A DNA stretch of 64,000 nucleotides from Antedon bifida (taxonomy: Eukaryota > Echinodermata > Crinoidea > Comatulida > Antedonidae): the NCBI GenBank assembly GCA_963402885.1, contig OY727098.1, positions 930,001-994,000 on the forward strand, given 5' to 3'. Below are positions 12,098 to 25,900 of the stretch, piece by piece. How positions within the stretch are numbered: the stretch's first letter is position 1; each line of letters opens with the position of its first letter. A program made the translations under genes and the position numbers. Under the pieces are notes generated by a model. That model was not told where the DNA came from. It searched no databases and saw only the letters and a list, made by a program, of their open reading frames with translations.

Positions 12098-15000
12098 TTA
12101 AAACTGATGGCCTTCTTCTGTGAGCTGTTGGAGAATTCGGAATGATCGTGATTGGTTGATAGGATTATTTAGATGGTCTTCTAGGCCGGCAGGATGAGGA
12201 TTGGTATACTGAATCTGTGCCGCAGTTGGTAGGTGTATATAGGCATCTTTATCAATTTCAATATTAGAATCATCTCTGCGAAAGATATAAAAAGTGTGCA
12301 CAAAGCCGTCATTTTTAATAATAAGTTTGATAACGAAAAAAGGTCAAACAATTTCACCTAGATTGTCATCTAATATCTCATTTCTCAGTTACTTAATTCC
12401 TAGGAAACTATATTGATTTCTGAATTTTCATAGAAAATCTAAAAAACCTCAATCAATTAATTATCAATACATTTTAACATTTGAATCTTTCAAGAGTTTG
12501 ACTTCAAATCAAACGAAATAAAATAAGTCAAACATTTATCACTATTTACAGGGCAGGGAACGAGTATGTGAATTAAGTTCTCAATACAGGAACACTAGCT
12601 TTCTAAACGTTTAATATTTTAGAATCTTTAGAAACTTTGAGGAAATAAAAACCTCTGTCAAATCTAGAAATGATCGCAACTTACTCTCCCAATTTACCAG
12701 TAATCATTCCTTCTGTCTGTCCTCTAAAGGTGTCAGCAATATTATTTGCAGAGTAAAGACCCATTGGTGAATTGTATTGGTTATGGACGACAGTGGCGGT
12801 TCCTCCTAAAGCAGTTCCACGAAACGGTACCTTGGTAACGGGCGGCGCACGAGGAGGAGCAGTTTTCTTAAGAGGAGCTGGAAACATTGCAGCTTTCTGG
12901 AAAGATAAAGATGCATTTACTTTTGGACCTTCTGCTGCATCACTAAAACTAATATACATTATCGAGTTATATAGTTCTTGTTGATCTACTTTTTCCGATA
13001 CAAGTAACTGGCCCTTCTAGTGTATCGCAAGAACATTCATCAGACACATGGCTGCGCTTTTTAAAGGCTAATAATTATACTGTATAGTTTGTTATTTTAA
13101 GTTCAAATTAAGTCTCAATATATTTTTTTTGTAAATTAAATACTGGTACATGGTGCTTCAACAGCTCCCTTTTAAACCGATCATCGTAGGCCTATGTACC
13201 ATAGTGAAGTAGGCCCTAATAGACATGTTTGAGTATGGACTAAAAAGTATTCCTTATTCCATGGTTTGAGGTAACAACATCATCCAAACAAATATCTACA
13301 ATAGATTTGGGAATGGCACCGTTCGATGACTTTCCTCAAGTTCATGTTATCACACGAAGCATGAGTACGCCTATCATTTGCATTGTGAATAATATTTGAT
13401 AATATTTCGTTTATGGTGAAGGAAAAAGTACGTTGAAACTTACCCAACGTTTCATGCGTTATCATCGCACTTTCTCAAGGTTGTGATGTCAGCTGGTTTG
13501 CCGACATAACCTTTTCCTTCACCATAAACGAAATTATTATCAAAAAATATTTGTTGGAAGGAGATGAATTTTTTCAATTTTATTGTGAATAATTATGTTC
13601 AAGCGTATACCTGTCTGCTTGTTGTTGGAGACAATTCATAAACATGTCCAGGAGTTTCGTAGACTACTGTTCCTGCAGGAAAATATTCACGTGGTCCCAT
13701 TGGTATCCTGTGCTTTTCCTTATTCCCAACTGGCTTAGGAACTACAGGGGGTGGAAGTGGTGAACTCAAACCAGAGCCTCTGTTATTAATACCAAGAAAT
13801 TTAACATTTTATAATATTTAAACATAAATTAATCATGTCAGTATTCGATCATAACTCGGTGACCAATCATTTACACTGTGGACTATCTCGTTCAATTCTA
13901 GGCATGGTTTTGTCGAAATAGGGTGACATATCCGCATATTTCTCTTTTACTTGTATAATGTTCTCTTGTATAAGAAAGAGAAACAATTTTGAAGCAAGTC
14001 TTCTTTAGATTTCCATCTTTCAAAATGAGGAAGTGGATGAGCCGGCTCGCTCCTCTCTAAATACGTACAACATGGTTTTATATTGTATTTGACAGTATTC
14101 TTGTCATTTTAATCCGTTTTACCAACCTAGGCCCAGGGTTGTAACTCAGGACTCGTTCAGCTCAAATGACACTTCATAAGTTCATTATGCACGATGCATT
14201 ATAAAATAGTTATCCATCCTATAATTGGCGAGTTACTTGATGCGCATGAAATAAAAACAATAAATAAATCATCCTAAATCGATAAACAATATTTAAATGA
14301 CGTCGTACCAACCTTTCTAGAATCATTTTTAGGTTTGACGCTTGTTTGATGACTGTTTGTCCCTCAAGATGTGTCAGGTTGTACGTTTGTTGTCCATTGA
14401 TACTTCGTACGATATCACCTGGTAAAATTTGGGCTCGATTTGCTTTGCCACCTGGAGTGGTCTATCATTAGAAAAATATGAATTGCATAATTATTTATAT
14501 ATAAAATGTAACGTATTTCAAATTACGTTAGCAATATTTAAAATTTATTATTTTTATGACATTACGTTTTGTAGATATTAAAGATATCCTTGTAGTAGAA
14601 GTTGGGTACCGGTATTTTTAAAAAATATATTAATCTGTAAAGATTATGCCCAATTGATATTGATAAATTAATTTTTATACTGAATTTTGTTTGTATAGGC
14701 CCTATGCTTTGAGTGTTGGTGTGTGGCACGCGACAATGGTCCTCTTCTATCAACCCTTTTTTGTCACTCCTGGCACACTCAGATGTGGCCTAAAGGCCTA
14801 AATTACATTCGAAATGGGAATTCCGTTTTTCCAATTGTGTATAACAAATGGCTTCCATAGCGAATTTCCGATTGAAAATAAAATAAATAATAATGAAAAA
14901 CATTTACATTTTCCAGATCTTTTGTAATTTGTGTCATGTCATAATTATTACCAACAAAAGTAATTGTAGAGAAGTATTTTTATAGAAATCATGACCCAAT

Positions 15001-15559
15001 CCCGTCATGACAGACGATAACCTCATGTCCAAAATATTATTTAACATCATAAACATCATCATTTAAATTACACATTTGTTTAAATTTTAGTAATATAGCA
15101 TCATACGCAAATAAAGACATGACATGACACATTCATTAATAAACTGTTTTATAAGTAGGATTATATTTACAATTATCATGTTGTATTGACGACACACGTC
15201 ATGCAATGTTGTTTTTGAATCAATCAAAATATATTTAGAGACGACGCATAATGACGCGTACTGTCACAGGCTGACGTATAATGTTTAAATGTTAAATTTA
15301 CAGCCAGAAACCTAACATGGCATGGCATTTTCCCTGTTTAGACGCGTGTATTTTTATCTCTCGTTGCTTCAAGGTATAATTCAATATTGTTCTTAAGTGT
15401 CATCTTTTAATTTGTAGTGGTCACAACTGTCAGTTGAGAAAACTTAAATGCTGTCCTTACCTTTGAAATGCGTAATGGAGTGTTGAAGTCTTTTCCTCCA
15501 ATTAGACGTAGTCCCCATGGCCCGGGCCCGGGGAGAGTAACTTCCATTGTTGTAGGCAT
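12098..15559 (-). CDS. Short PDZ + Zasp-motif (ZM/DUF4749) protein, no LIM domain
   Basis: Exons in transcript order: 15559-15461, 14461-14313, 13779-13611, 12896-12685, 12275-12098; 807 bases, 268 residues. Intron phases are 0, 2, 0, 2. Exons 1-2 form a PDZ domain (residues about 5-83; PGPWGLRL carboxylate loop, [10 protein letters not shown]). Exon 4 carries a ZM motif ([17 protein letters not shown]) and exon 5 the conserved [10 protein letters not shown]. Translation then stops at 12098 (TAA) with no LIM domain. Family members bind alpha-actinin and sit at Z-discs or actin anchoring sites, so a muscle or cytoskeletal role is inferred. The first four introns match the large Zasp gene to the right in position and phase, making the two paralogues. 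The exon 4 start at 12896 was chosen because its strong pyrimidine-rich acceptor gives the phase 0 needed by exon 3; an earlier AG at about 12945 would break the frame. Confidence 0.9.
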
Positions 15560-18500
15560 TGTTAGGTTGCAAATTGTGCTCTCTTAGAGTGAAGAAGATT
15601 TAGATAGATATCGAACGAAAGCTACACTCAGCTGCCTGACATACCGTGCGTACGTGGAATTCTTGCCATCATGTCAAAGGTTAATATAATATACACTGAT
15701 AAGTTATGATCAGTTAATTATTACTGAAGTAAATAATTTAATATCATTTAATGATATGTAGAAAAGGTAAAATAAAAGGTTATATGGTACCGTAGTTACT
15801 AAAATATAAGCACTTTATAATGTCATTTATACATTTTACCTATCTGGATTCATGCATTCTTTTTAATTTTTAATTATCACTGAAAAGGTGGAGGTAAGCA
15901 ACCGAACATATTAATTATGTACTTTTGGACGGAAGTTAAAAATTGATCGATACACATTATTACGAAAAGTAGTGCAAATGGCGATGTACGGTTATGAATA
16001 AGTTTATATGTACTGTAGTTTTTTTAAATTTATGTATGCTATGTATGATATTGCATACTAATAATTATTTGTTATAGCGCCCTCGAAAAAAAGTACGCAA
16101 AAATACTGAGCAGGGAGGTGAAAAATACCATCACCCTCTGAAAACAAGTAGGGCTTACATGAATTCGATAATATGATAATGTAAAACTTTTACAATTTGA
16201 GTAATAATAATAAAACCCCTTTCGTTTCCCGAATGTATTGTAACCCGCCCACCCCATCCTCTTCACAATCCTAAATAAAAGTACCAATCCTCACTATTTT
16301 GTTTATATTTACTTATAATTTGCCATTTATTAATATTATTACTAATTTCAATAACGCATTATTGAACCTGATATTATTAATACATTTTTAGTCATTGAGA
16401 TAATATATATAAATTAATTTTAAAATACTATTTATTAAAAACTCATCTCATTGGACAGATACATAATCACTCATGCGAAACATCTTCATCACAGAGTTGT
16501 CGCCTGTGCCGCCGGGTGGGTTAAGTTTACACTTACACTTACTTACACATCATTGTATTGTCGGACAAATTATAAACAAGATCAGTTATTCATGACACTT
16601 TAATATACTTCGTGAGTAATCATAATGTAAATGTACTTCTGTTCAATATTTTTTAGGCACCGGAGAGTCGAGTTTTCAGTCCTTAGATTAAAAAGGCGGC
16701 TAAGCCTATGGTTCTCAGCGCCAGCTGTAGTCTGTTTTTATTTTACAGGCCCCTTATCTACCGGCATCTATCTGTCCGTAGAGTAGATTTTGAGTAGCTT
16801 AGTAATTTTATATAAATATCAACTTCTTTCCATAAAACTTTAACACCATTATAGTACATGGATTTCAATGCATTTTTAAAAAAACATTTTTTATATCTAC
16901 TAGACTAATCTAAAATTGAATTTCTATATTAATAATATTTTTTTGTTAATTAAGAGGGGAGGGGCAGATTTTTTAAAGAGAGGGTGGAGGAGAGGATGGC
17001 AATACGATTACGAGCAAAGCTAGTCATTTTAGGTCATTTCTCAGTTTACGATAAACATTGTTATATCTATATTTGTTTGGATTTTCCGGGGGATTTCCCT
17101 AGCCCATGGATGGAGTGTTTACTGTTTCCCTAGCCCACACGGAGTGTTTCCCTAGCCCACACGGAGTATTACTTTATGCCTAGTGTGAATGGTCAATATA
17201 TAGCCACGTAAATACAGTAATGAACTATTATACATAATTAACCATCCATTGTTTTTTTTTTTGGATTAAATTCGGACACTACAGAAGAAGAAGGGAATTC
17301 CTAGAGAAAAACTTGTTATTGTCTCAATGAATAATTATTTTATCAAAGGTAAAATAAAGGGGAAATTTCACTTTAAAACCCATTCATAGGACAAGTAAAT
17401 AGTTTAGTCATTTAAATGGAGTTAGTACTGACGGTTTTCATTTATTACAACCAAAGACTAAGGAAAAATCTTTTGTAAGATCCATGCTGATTTTTTTCTT
17501 TGCTAGATAGATAGATGTGATCTTGAATTGAACTGAATTAGTATTTTGGCACACTTATAATTTGTTCTGTACTTTGAACACGGCTGTATCACTGATTAGT
17601 TTGTGTGGTTGGCTCATTGTCGAACCTTTTTCCGGTATGAACTGTATTATTTCCTGTGCAACAGGTTGATGTGCTACCTCAACTCTGATGAATCTTTAAC
17701 GTTCCAATGTATGTACAAAGAATGTCACATTTATTCTTTTTAATCCCTTGCAGTACATTATGTATTTTGAACCATTGCTTGGGCGTCACCAGGAGAGGTG
17801 AAACTTAAATTTATTGCAATCAAGATTTATATAAATACCACCAGGCTACAGTAATATGACATTTTATTTAGAAAAATAAACAACATATAAAAAGTACAGA
17901 AAATGTATCATTTACCACCGAACCTAAACTCTGTATAGTAGCAACTGGTTAGTTCAGATACCAGTACCAATAACTAGGCCTATTGAATTAAAAAATAACT
18001 ATTGATTAATGATAGACATAGCCTTTCATATTATCTTATTTATAGGTGGTTAATGTTGTTGGCCTGAACTTGATTGCTATTATAACAGTATTTACTTTGT
18101 GGCTTGGTCTAGCCATGAGTTTATTTTACTCAATATGTCTAGCCAACTTGTTTTTTTTTATTTGCTTATTATCTATTCCTGTTGTTAAAAATAACCTTTT
18201 CTATTGTTTTTAATTAGAAGTTGGATAGTTTGATCTTGTTTGCTTCCACAGTACTAATTGCCTTCAGCAGAGAGCTAAATCCTTGAAAATGAAATACCCA
18301 TGACCTCTGTTATATTGTGTGCTTACTACACCCCAAGGACCTCTAATTGTGATTTTCCATTACATTTGTTTCACTTCAAATTATCAACACTAATATTCAT
18401 TTTGTTTATTAATTGATTATTGATATGGATTGGTTTGAACATGTTTGCTATGGTCATCATACTATACAGTAATTTAAAAAGGACTAAGGAAAACTACTGA

Positions 18501-19807
18501 TTGGAATGATGCTTTATAACACTCACCTGTGGAGAAATACTTATTTCGAATCTAGGCCAATGTGCCAAATACAGATGTACTTGTATTTCTGCATTCCAAT
18601 ACTGTTGGGGTGACAATCTTTTTATTTTTTCTGTCTCTATTTTAAATATAAATTTATTTTGCAAACTTGCAGAGTCGAAGGAATGCTTGATCAGATCAGA
18701 GTATTTTAAGGACACCCTGTAAACTGATGATGATGATGACTGATTGGAAATGTAAATGAAGCCTTTCCCTATATTCTCCTCTTTTGCCTTTTTGCGAAGT
18801 TTGTGATTGCCTGCCAGTAATTTTGTTTGCTCCTTCATATACCATGTTTTAATATCAAACTGTACATGACTGAATATAGCCTAATAAATTTTAAAAAAAA
18901 TTAAAATAAAATTGGTCATTAGGCCTACTGAATAATTTAAAAAGCAACTTGATAATTTATTTATGATTTACACATTAAAAAGGCTCGTCACTAAATTTGA
19001 ATTACAAATGTCACTTACTATTACTAATAAATACAACTCACTGACTGCAAAACTTCATGTAGATCTTAATAAAAACTATTTTATATATTGTGGCAAATAA
19101 GATTAAAATATTTTTTAAAAACTGACAATATACAACAAACCAATATTTTTTTGTCAATATTGTTTTCCTTCCTTTATAAAAAAAATTATTTCCAGTTTCT
19201 TTATAAGTCCCTTTCATTTCAAAACAGAATGTTGGTACGGTAACCAAGCTTGCCATTCACACACTAAAACATAATTTTCAGATACTATTATATACATTTT
19301 ATTGCACAGTCTACCGAATAATAATAGACCTTGAGAATAAGCATAGAGATATTATATTTTGTCCACAAAATGTTGGTTTAAAAAAGAGGTATGTACTTAA
19401 GTATGACGTAAGTTAGAGCAAAAATCACAATTAAAACTGCTATTTATTTAGGGATTTTACAAAGATTAAAATAATTGTTTCTTTACAAAAGCACCACTGT
19501 TGTATGACGTATTTTGTTGTTGACTAATGTCTCAGCCTTTTCATGTAGGTATTTACTCAAGTACAGTGACCATCATTCATTCATCAAACATCCTAAAAAT
19601 AGGAACATTTTAGCTAGGAACATTCCATCCAATTAAAAGCTGAGTTGTCACAGGCCAGGGCTTCCCTATCTATTAATTTTTCATGAAACTAGGGAGTCCG
19701 CTTGAAACCACTTCCTGTCGACATTCTTTGCATTCCAAGGAGTCATTTATGGTGTGGTCTGTTCTGAGTGTAACTCCCTTCAACGCTTCTTCTCTCTTCC
19801 CTTTCAG
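15560..19807. promoter_or_regulatory. Shared 5' region between divergent PDZ-ZM and Zasp genes
   Basis: About 4.3 kb separates the two divergent start codons (15559 minus, 19840 plus), so promoters and 5'UTR exons of both genes should lie here. The Zasp first coding exon has an upstream acceptor (CCCTTTCAG, ending 19807), so it must have a non-coding exon further left. A MEF2-like TTATTTATAG occurs at 18036-18045, and a perfect 22-bp tandem duplication (GTTTCCCTAGCCCACACGGA core) at 17124-17167. I could not place transcription starts. Confidence 0.45.
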
Positions 19808-19938
19808 AAGAGAAGGATCAGCAATACTTTCTTGTGGATATGGACCGAGCTCTCCAAGTGATAATACCAGGCCCGGGACCATGGGGGTTCCGACTAGCTG
19901 GTGGCAAGGACTTCAACACTCCTTTACAAATTTCAAAG
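19808..19938 (+). CDS. Zasp: Zasp first coding exon (5'UTR plus first half of PDZ)
   Basis: The exon opens at the acceptor ending 19807 and closes at GTAAGT (19939). The ATG at 19840 starts [17 protein letters not shown], matching the start of the paralogue's 99-base, 33-codon first coding segment exactly in length. The codons upstream of the ATG are open back to the acceptor, so a slightly longer N-terminus from an earlier exon is possible. Confidence 0.8.
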
Positions 19939-22900
19939 GTAAGTAATTTGGATGTTGTTGTAATGACTTTATAAGCTTATTGAACGAGATCATGTCTTCC
20001 ATATTTTGCACATTGAAGTATTTAAGTCACTAGCCTGTTGTTGATAACGCGGATCAAATCCATCTCAGTCTCCTTCATGGTAATGATAATATTGGATTAC
20101 TGTAAATTTGAGAATAAGTTGCTAAAACATACATAAACTCTGATGATGTCTGTATTCCATTATTAACTAATATGACGGATATGACATATCCAAGTTGCTT
20201 TAGTGATGTTTTTTGGGTTTCTAATACATTTCATAACACATGTAGACATTTTGGTTTTTTCCATTTTGTAATGTTGGGTTTTTCCATTACATACTGTTGA
20301 TCATTTTATGTATCACTGATCAGCAATATTATTCAATCCATCTATTATTGAATTCAAGTTCACGTAAACCTACATACAAAACAACAACAAAACAAAGTTC
20401 CTTTTTGTATTGAATGATACGCACGCAATGTTCTTTCTGTTTGATTATTCATTTGTATATTATTGTATAATAATTGAATTATGTATGGTATTATATATTG
20501 AGTCGACTTCAGCCAAGATGATACAATATATTCTTTCCCTGTTCCTTCAGGCATTAAATTGGGTAGTGCTAGTACTAGTGCACATTATTATTAACAATTC
20601 CTTAATATTTTTGCACTTTCAAATGTGAATTGTTAATAATAATAATTTCCTTTTTTATAGTCACCATTCCAATGATCATTGTTCATGACGCTATGGACAT
20701 ACTGTATTACATTTTTGTGATGTTACACTTTACAACTACATGCTTCTCCCCCTACTGTAAAGGTCATGTCATTTCAGTGCTGACATTTCTAGCGCTCATC
20801 TGTCTGTCCACGATAGTGGATGCGTGAGCTAGTACACCGGGGTAACCCCTACTCGTCGCAAAAGATATACTAGGTTCTTTAAAGTGCACATGATCATTGC
20901 TCATGGCGCTGTGGACTTAGATGTTACATTTTTAAAACTACTGTACATGCTTATTCTCCACCGAAAGGCCATGTCATGTCTGGGCTGCCAATTCTATCAC
21001 TCAACCACCACCCCCCCCCCCCCCACTCCCCTATGCACAACAGTGGCTTTGAGGTAGTACACAGTACCCTACTCGTCTTGAAAGATTTACTAGGTTCTTT
21101 TAAAGTTCACATGAGCATTTTGTGTATACTGGACCTACGGTTTATAGTCTTTATCCAAGAAGACTGGTCCTCTACCACCAGAATCATGGAGTCCTGAACT
21201 CTTGCCGATATTATGACTGGATTACGGTTTTTGTAACCGCTTGGCCACTTGCTGGTGTTCACCCTTGTAATCATGAATAGGGTAAAATACTGGACTGGTT
21301 AATTTAGCTTTTCTTTTCCAATGTATGTAGCTTGATTTATTTACTAAATATTAAGTTTTAAATTTAAGATTATACCCACACCACCGTTGAATTCATGCTT
21401 TTCCTTTTTTTGCTATACAATTTTTCTTCATAACATCGATTTCAGGTTCCTTATTATAAAAATTAGTCATTTGTTACAAAAAAAAAATGTTATTTTTGAG
21501 CCAAAATAGCTTTATCTGAATTTTCTAGATTATAAAGTACTATAACAGTAGATTATAGATTGTAACCATGCTTGAATTGAATTTATAAACAATCTTAATT
21601 AAAACTTAAGGAGAGACTTTTACTAAAAAAATTATGACAATATTTTTTTATTGCATTATCTTAGATTCATAGAATTATCCATTTATGACAAGTAGAGATA
21701 TCGTGGATGAGTGACATCATTCTATGGTCATGAACCGTAAAATAAGCTGGTTGTCTATAAATTTTTTAGCAATTAACATTGTTTTAACATCCATTTATCA
21801 TACACGAGTGACTCATTGAAGGGGAACTGAAAACTGGGTATAAATAATATGTATTAACTGATTTAATATTATAAATTTATTAAAAATAAATGTAAATTTA
21901 AATAGGTGCTGTTTAACTGTTTAACCATCACTGGTGGTCGCAGTGGTGTAATGGCTATGGCTAACGCTCACTGGCTAAACCCAGGGCCCCCGAAGCTTAA
22001 AGCGCCCCAGAGCCCAAAAGCTTTTAGGGGCCCAGAGCATAAGCAGCCTCAGTGCAATTGCCTAGCATTAAAGGGCTAAACCAGGATCATTTGTCCCCTG
22101 CGTTACAGCACTGACTGGTTGTGCCATATCTTCACAATACTACAGTAAAGTACTAAATAGGTATTGAGTGGTAGATGTATGTAGATCAGTATGATTTCCT
22201 CTTCCTATATCTACAGTTACCTGTGTGGGTTACCATATTGGAAACCAATGGGTAGACAACATCCTCAATTGATAGCTAGTTAGTTCAGAGTGTTCAAATG
22301 TCAACCAGAAGCAGTTTTTATATTTCTGTATACAGTATGCCGAAACACATTTTTATAACTATATTAAAAGTACAGTAAAGGTAGTTTCATTCTCAATTTT
22401 AAAAATATACATATTTATATATTAAATACTGTATTGAGATTTAGGCCTAGAGATATCATCACATCTGATCATGCTGTATACTAAAGTTCTAAGCCAAATT
22501 AACTAAACCTATGTGCCATATTTAGGTGAACAACTAACTTCTATTAACTGTATGTGTAACAACACTAGCAAAACTTGGTTCAATGTGCTCGTCAGTAACA
22601 GTCTACCTTCTCTATAGCTTCATAAAGATAAAATCAGATTTTATCTTATGTGGTTTTCTTTGTCATGAGTTAATCTCATTGATGATTATTACTTGGTAGT
22701 TTTTGTATTTAGTGAATGTATTGTGTTAGTCGCCATTTATCACCTATTTCATAGTAGTCATAACTATAAAAGCTAATTGCTAACTAAACTCTTGACAGGT
22801 CTATGTTTATTGTGAAGGTAATATCTATCTGACCAAATATTGATAGCATACATAAGGGGCTACTTGGTTGATCTCCTAATGACACCCTGGGAGATAGTAT

Positions 22901-25900
22901 CTATTATTTGTATCTATACTATCTGTATACCATACTGGACCTATCTTATCCTAAGCCATGGAGGGACTGTTTAATCACACCTTTCGTGTTCAGCCACTTT
23001 GTAATCCCCCGATGTGTTAAAAATTAAAACAGAGATTTTCCTTTTAAAGAAACATATTTTTTAGTCAATTTCTTTGGAAAGGCCGAAACACAGGTTTTTG
23101 CAATTTTCGGCCATCCTTTACATGTAATAACACATTCAGGTTGCAGAAAGTTTGAAGATACCCCTCCTATGAATGACGGATGTGTGTCTACTATTGGAAT
23201 AGGAAGATTTAACTTGATAGGGTTTTAAAGCTATTGCAGCTAGAATTCCACACCCAATGTGTGACTTTAACTGCATGTCTATTCATTTCCTTATTATACA
23301 CATAATAGTTGAACTTGACATCATTTTCACTTTCTACATAATCAGCCACCATACAAGTTTGTTCTGTACCATGCCCTTATATGGCATTCTCAATACAGTA
23401 ATAGACAAGGTAATTTACAGTAACAGAATACATCCTGTTTGATGTTAGGGTCAGGAAATACAACCAAAACAGCAAATGCCCTATAGTAATTTATAAATTA
23501 CATCAACATATTGAATCCCTATTCAATATCTATTATAACACGCCTATAGTTTCCTTTCCTAATAATTATCAGTTATTAATTGGTTTTATAATTTGCATCA
23601 TTTTCTCTCAGTTTAATGATTGGGGGTAATATATAAGCCTGCTATTGCATGCTCAGCTTTTTATAAATATTTTGGGAAATCTATTTTATACACCCATGAA
23701 TATAATATCTACAGGAAATGTTTTTCTGATATTCAGTGTTTCAAATATAACCATCCAGCTATCATTTTCTAATCTAATTAAAACTTTAAAGAAAACCATG
23801 TTTTTTATTAAATATAGTATTAAAATACTTTTAAAAAACCTTCATCAGACGGAAATTCAGATTAAAAATCAAAAGCAATACAAGGGCAAAATAGAACAAT
23901 TCTTAAGAATTGAGAACTGCAAAGATTTAGGACACTGTATTAAAACCAGTGAATTTTCTGCTGAATTTTAATGGAAAAAACAGACATTTTCTTCAAACCA
24001 TAGCCAACAGGTAAATTACTCATGCTCCAAACATTTTATGAAACATCTAAATCACAATCCCTGTGGTCATTGATCTGTGGTTCCTGTCTGTAACAGGGAA
24101 ACATATGCCATTTAAACCACTTTTATAATGGTTGTTTGTGCATTTTGGGGGATTTTCTTTGAATTTGAGTTATGCCATGGTATTTAATATCTGGACTAAC
24201 TTCTAGGATACTGTGCTTCTGAACAGGATGATTGACACAAGAGATAATTAATTAATAATACAATAATTTAATTATTATGGTTTTATCATCATAATAGAAG
24301 AATTATACTTAGAACTTTTTAACCTATAAGAGTAAGAAATGAATCATTTTGTTTCAACCACAACAAGTACACTAGTCTTGTTTTGTTTCTCATCTTGTAG
24401 GTTTTATGTCCCGTTTTCATTGTCACAAGTGTCATCATAGGGGAAGAGGATCTTCACCCTCTGCTTTTGAAATGTTTTTTTTTAATCATTATTTTATTTT
24501 TTGTACAAATTTACTGTTTGTATATACAAAATGGTCAACAGCTATTATTTATCTGAAAGCAAATTTATATAGAGAGAAAAAAACTATGTATTTAGAAACA
24601 TATTACACAAAGTTCATAGGTAGATCCAAGGAATTGTAAAAATTAGCACTTCATTTTACCATGTTTAGGCGTGGCCCTGCCCTTCCCCTCCTCCTAAAAT
24701 CCTAGATCTCTACAACTGATGCTATTTTGATTGCACATTGCTTCAAAATATTGAATACAAAACACTACACAAATTGGTATAAAAAATGTTTAATGAAATG
24801 TGAGACAGTAGATTTTCTAATTAATGAAACCACTGTTAATAAAGCAGATTGAATTTCAAAACAAACAACAATCCAGTAATTCTATTAATTTTTATTTTTA
24901 AATTGTATTGATCGTCATATATGCTAATGCAAGCAGAATGGCTAAAAAATTGGTTTTGTATAAAGTCACTGAGGTGTGTAGATTTTGCAAATAGTTGAGT
25001 TCTTTATCCATTAGTTCCAGGTGGAGACCTTTGTATAATAAATCTTTGTGAAGATTTTAAGGTGGATTCAATTCAGTTTGTCCTTGTATCTTACAGCTTA
25101 CAATTAGTGGGCCATACAGACAATCATGTAATTGTTAAGCTAGAATATTTAATTGGCATTTCAACAACACCTGAATTCACTTATGAATTGGATATACAAT
25201 TTTCAGTGATCTCCACCACACAAATATCTGTATTATATAACACACATAAAGTGTACCATTTGATTACATTTATTGAAATGAACCCGTGACTATTCCACCT
25301 ATTTCTTGTTGTTCACATTCAATCTTTTATTATTTAACTCATAAATATGTTTTTCCCAAAACTCATAAAAATGTTTTCCCCAATCAACGCATAAACATTT
25401 ATTATGCTACTCATATACAGTGAAACTAACATGATGAACCTAACTTGTTGTAAAATGGAAAAGCAATATGTCTCCCTAAAGCTCTGTCTACACCATCAAA
25501 CTAGTTTGACAAAAAAAGTTTGATGTGCCCAAATATGGTAGTGATATGATATCATCATGTCCATATATGGGCACATCACATTTTTTTGTCACATAAGTTT
25601 GTAGACTGAGCTTAAGAGATGATGATAATGGTATGCTTGGGTGTGTTGTTTAGGAATTATCGATGCACGTCATCTTTGCTTCTGTAAAAAAAAACATAAT
25701 TTTACATCATTGAAGAAGCACTGAAGATGTAAAAACAGGTCCTTATGTCTGATAATTTATTTAAAACTATTACGTTTAAAGATGTAATCATACCTCCATA
25801 ATATAATCATAACATCGCATCCTACTTCTCTATAGGTAACCCCTGGAGGCAAAGCAGCCAAACAAAATCTGTACCCAAATGATATTGTGACCTCTATTGA

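Larger units (their letters stand above)
19939..25835. other. Zasp intron 1 (5.9 kb)
   Basis: No extra exon recognised. It contains fragments of a dispersed repeat (20830-20900, 21040-21250), a 17-bp inverted repeat (20584-20643), a C14-type run near 21011, a tRNA-like/GC-rich repeat fragment near 21940-22095 and a foldback MITE at 25479-25613. The short open frames are AT-rich and show no family motifs. Confidence 0.5.

Noticed and set aside
12897-12959. Upstream extension of the ZM exon of the PDZ-ZM gene ([15 protein letters not shown]).
   Set aside because: The acceptor near 12945 needs phase 2, but the preceding exon ends in phase 0. The pyrimidine-rich acceptor at 12897 fits, so this stretch is treated as intron.
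18036-18045. MEF2-like site (TTATTTATAG) as a muscle enhancer.
   Set aside because: It matches the consensus, but such A/T motifs arise by chance in this composition. Without conservation I do not call it functional.
18494-18838. 114-codon minus-strand frame between the divergent Zasp genes.
   Set aside because: Composition is lysine- and serine-rich as expected from AT-rich DNA; no family motif or good splice context.
23645-23971. 108-codon plus-strand frame in Zasp intron 1.
   Set aside because: No recognisable motif; consistent with chance in AT-rich sequence.
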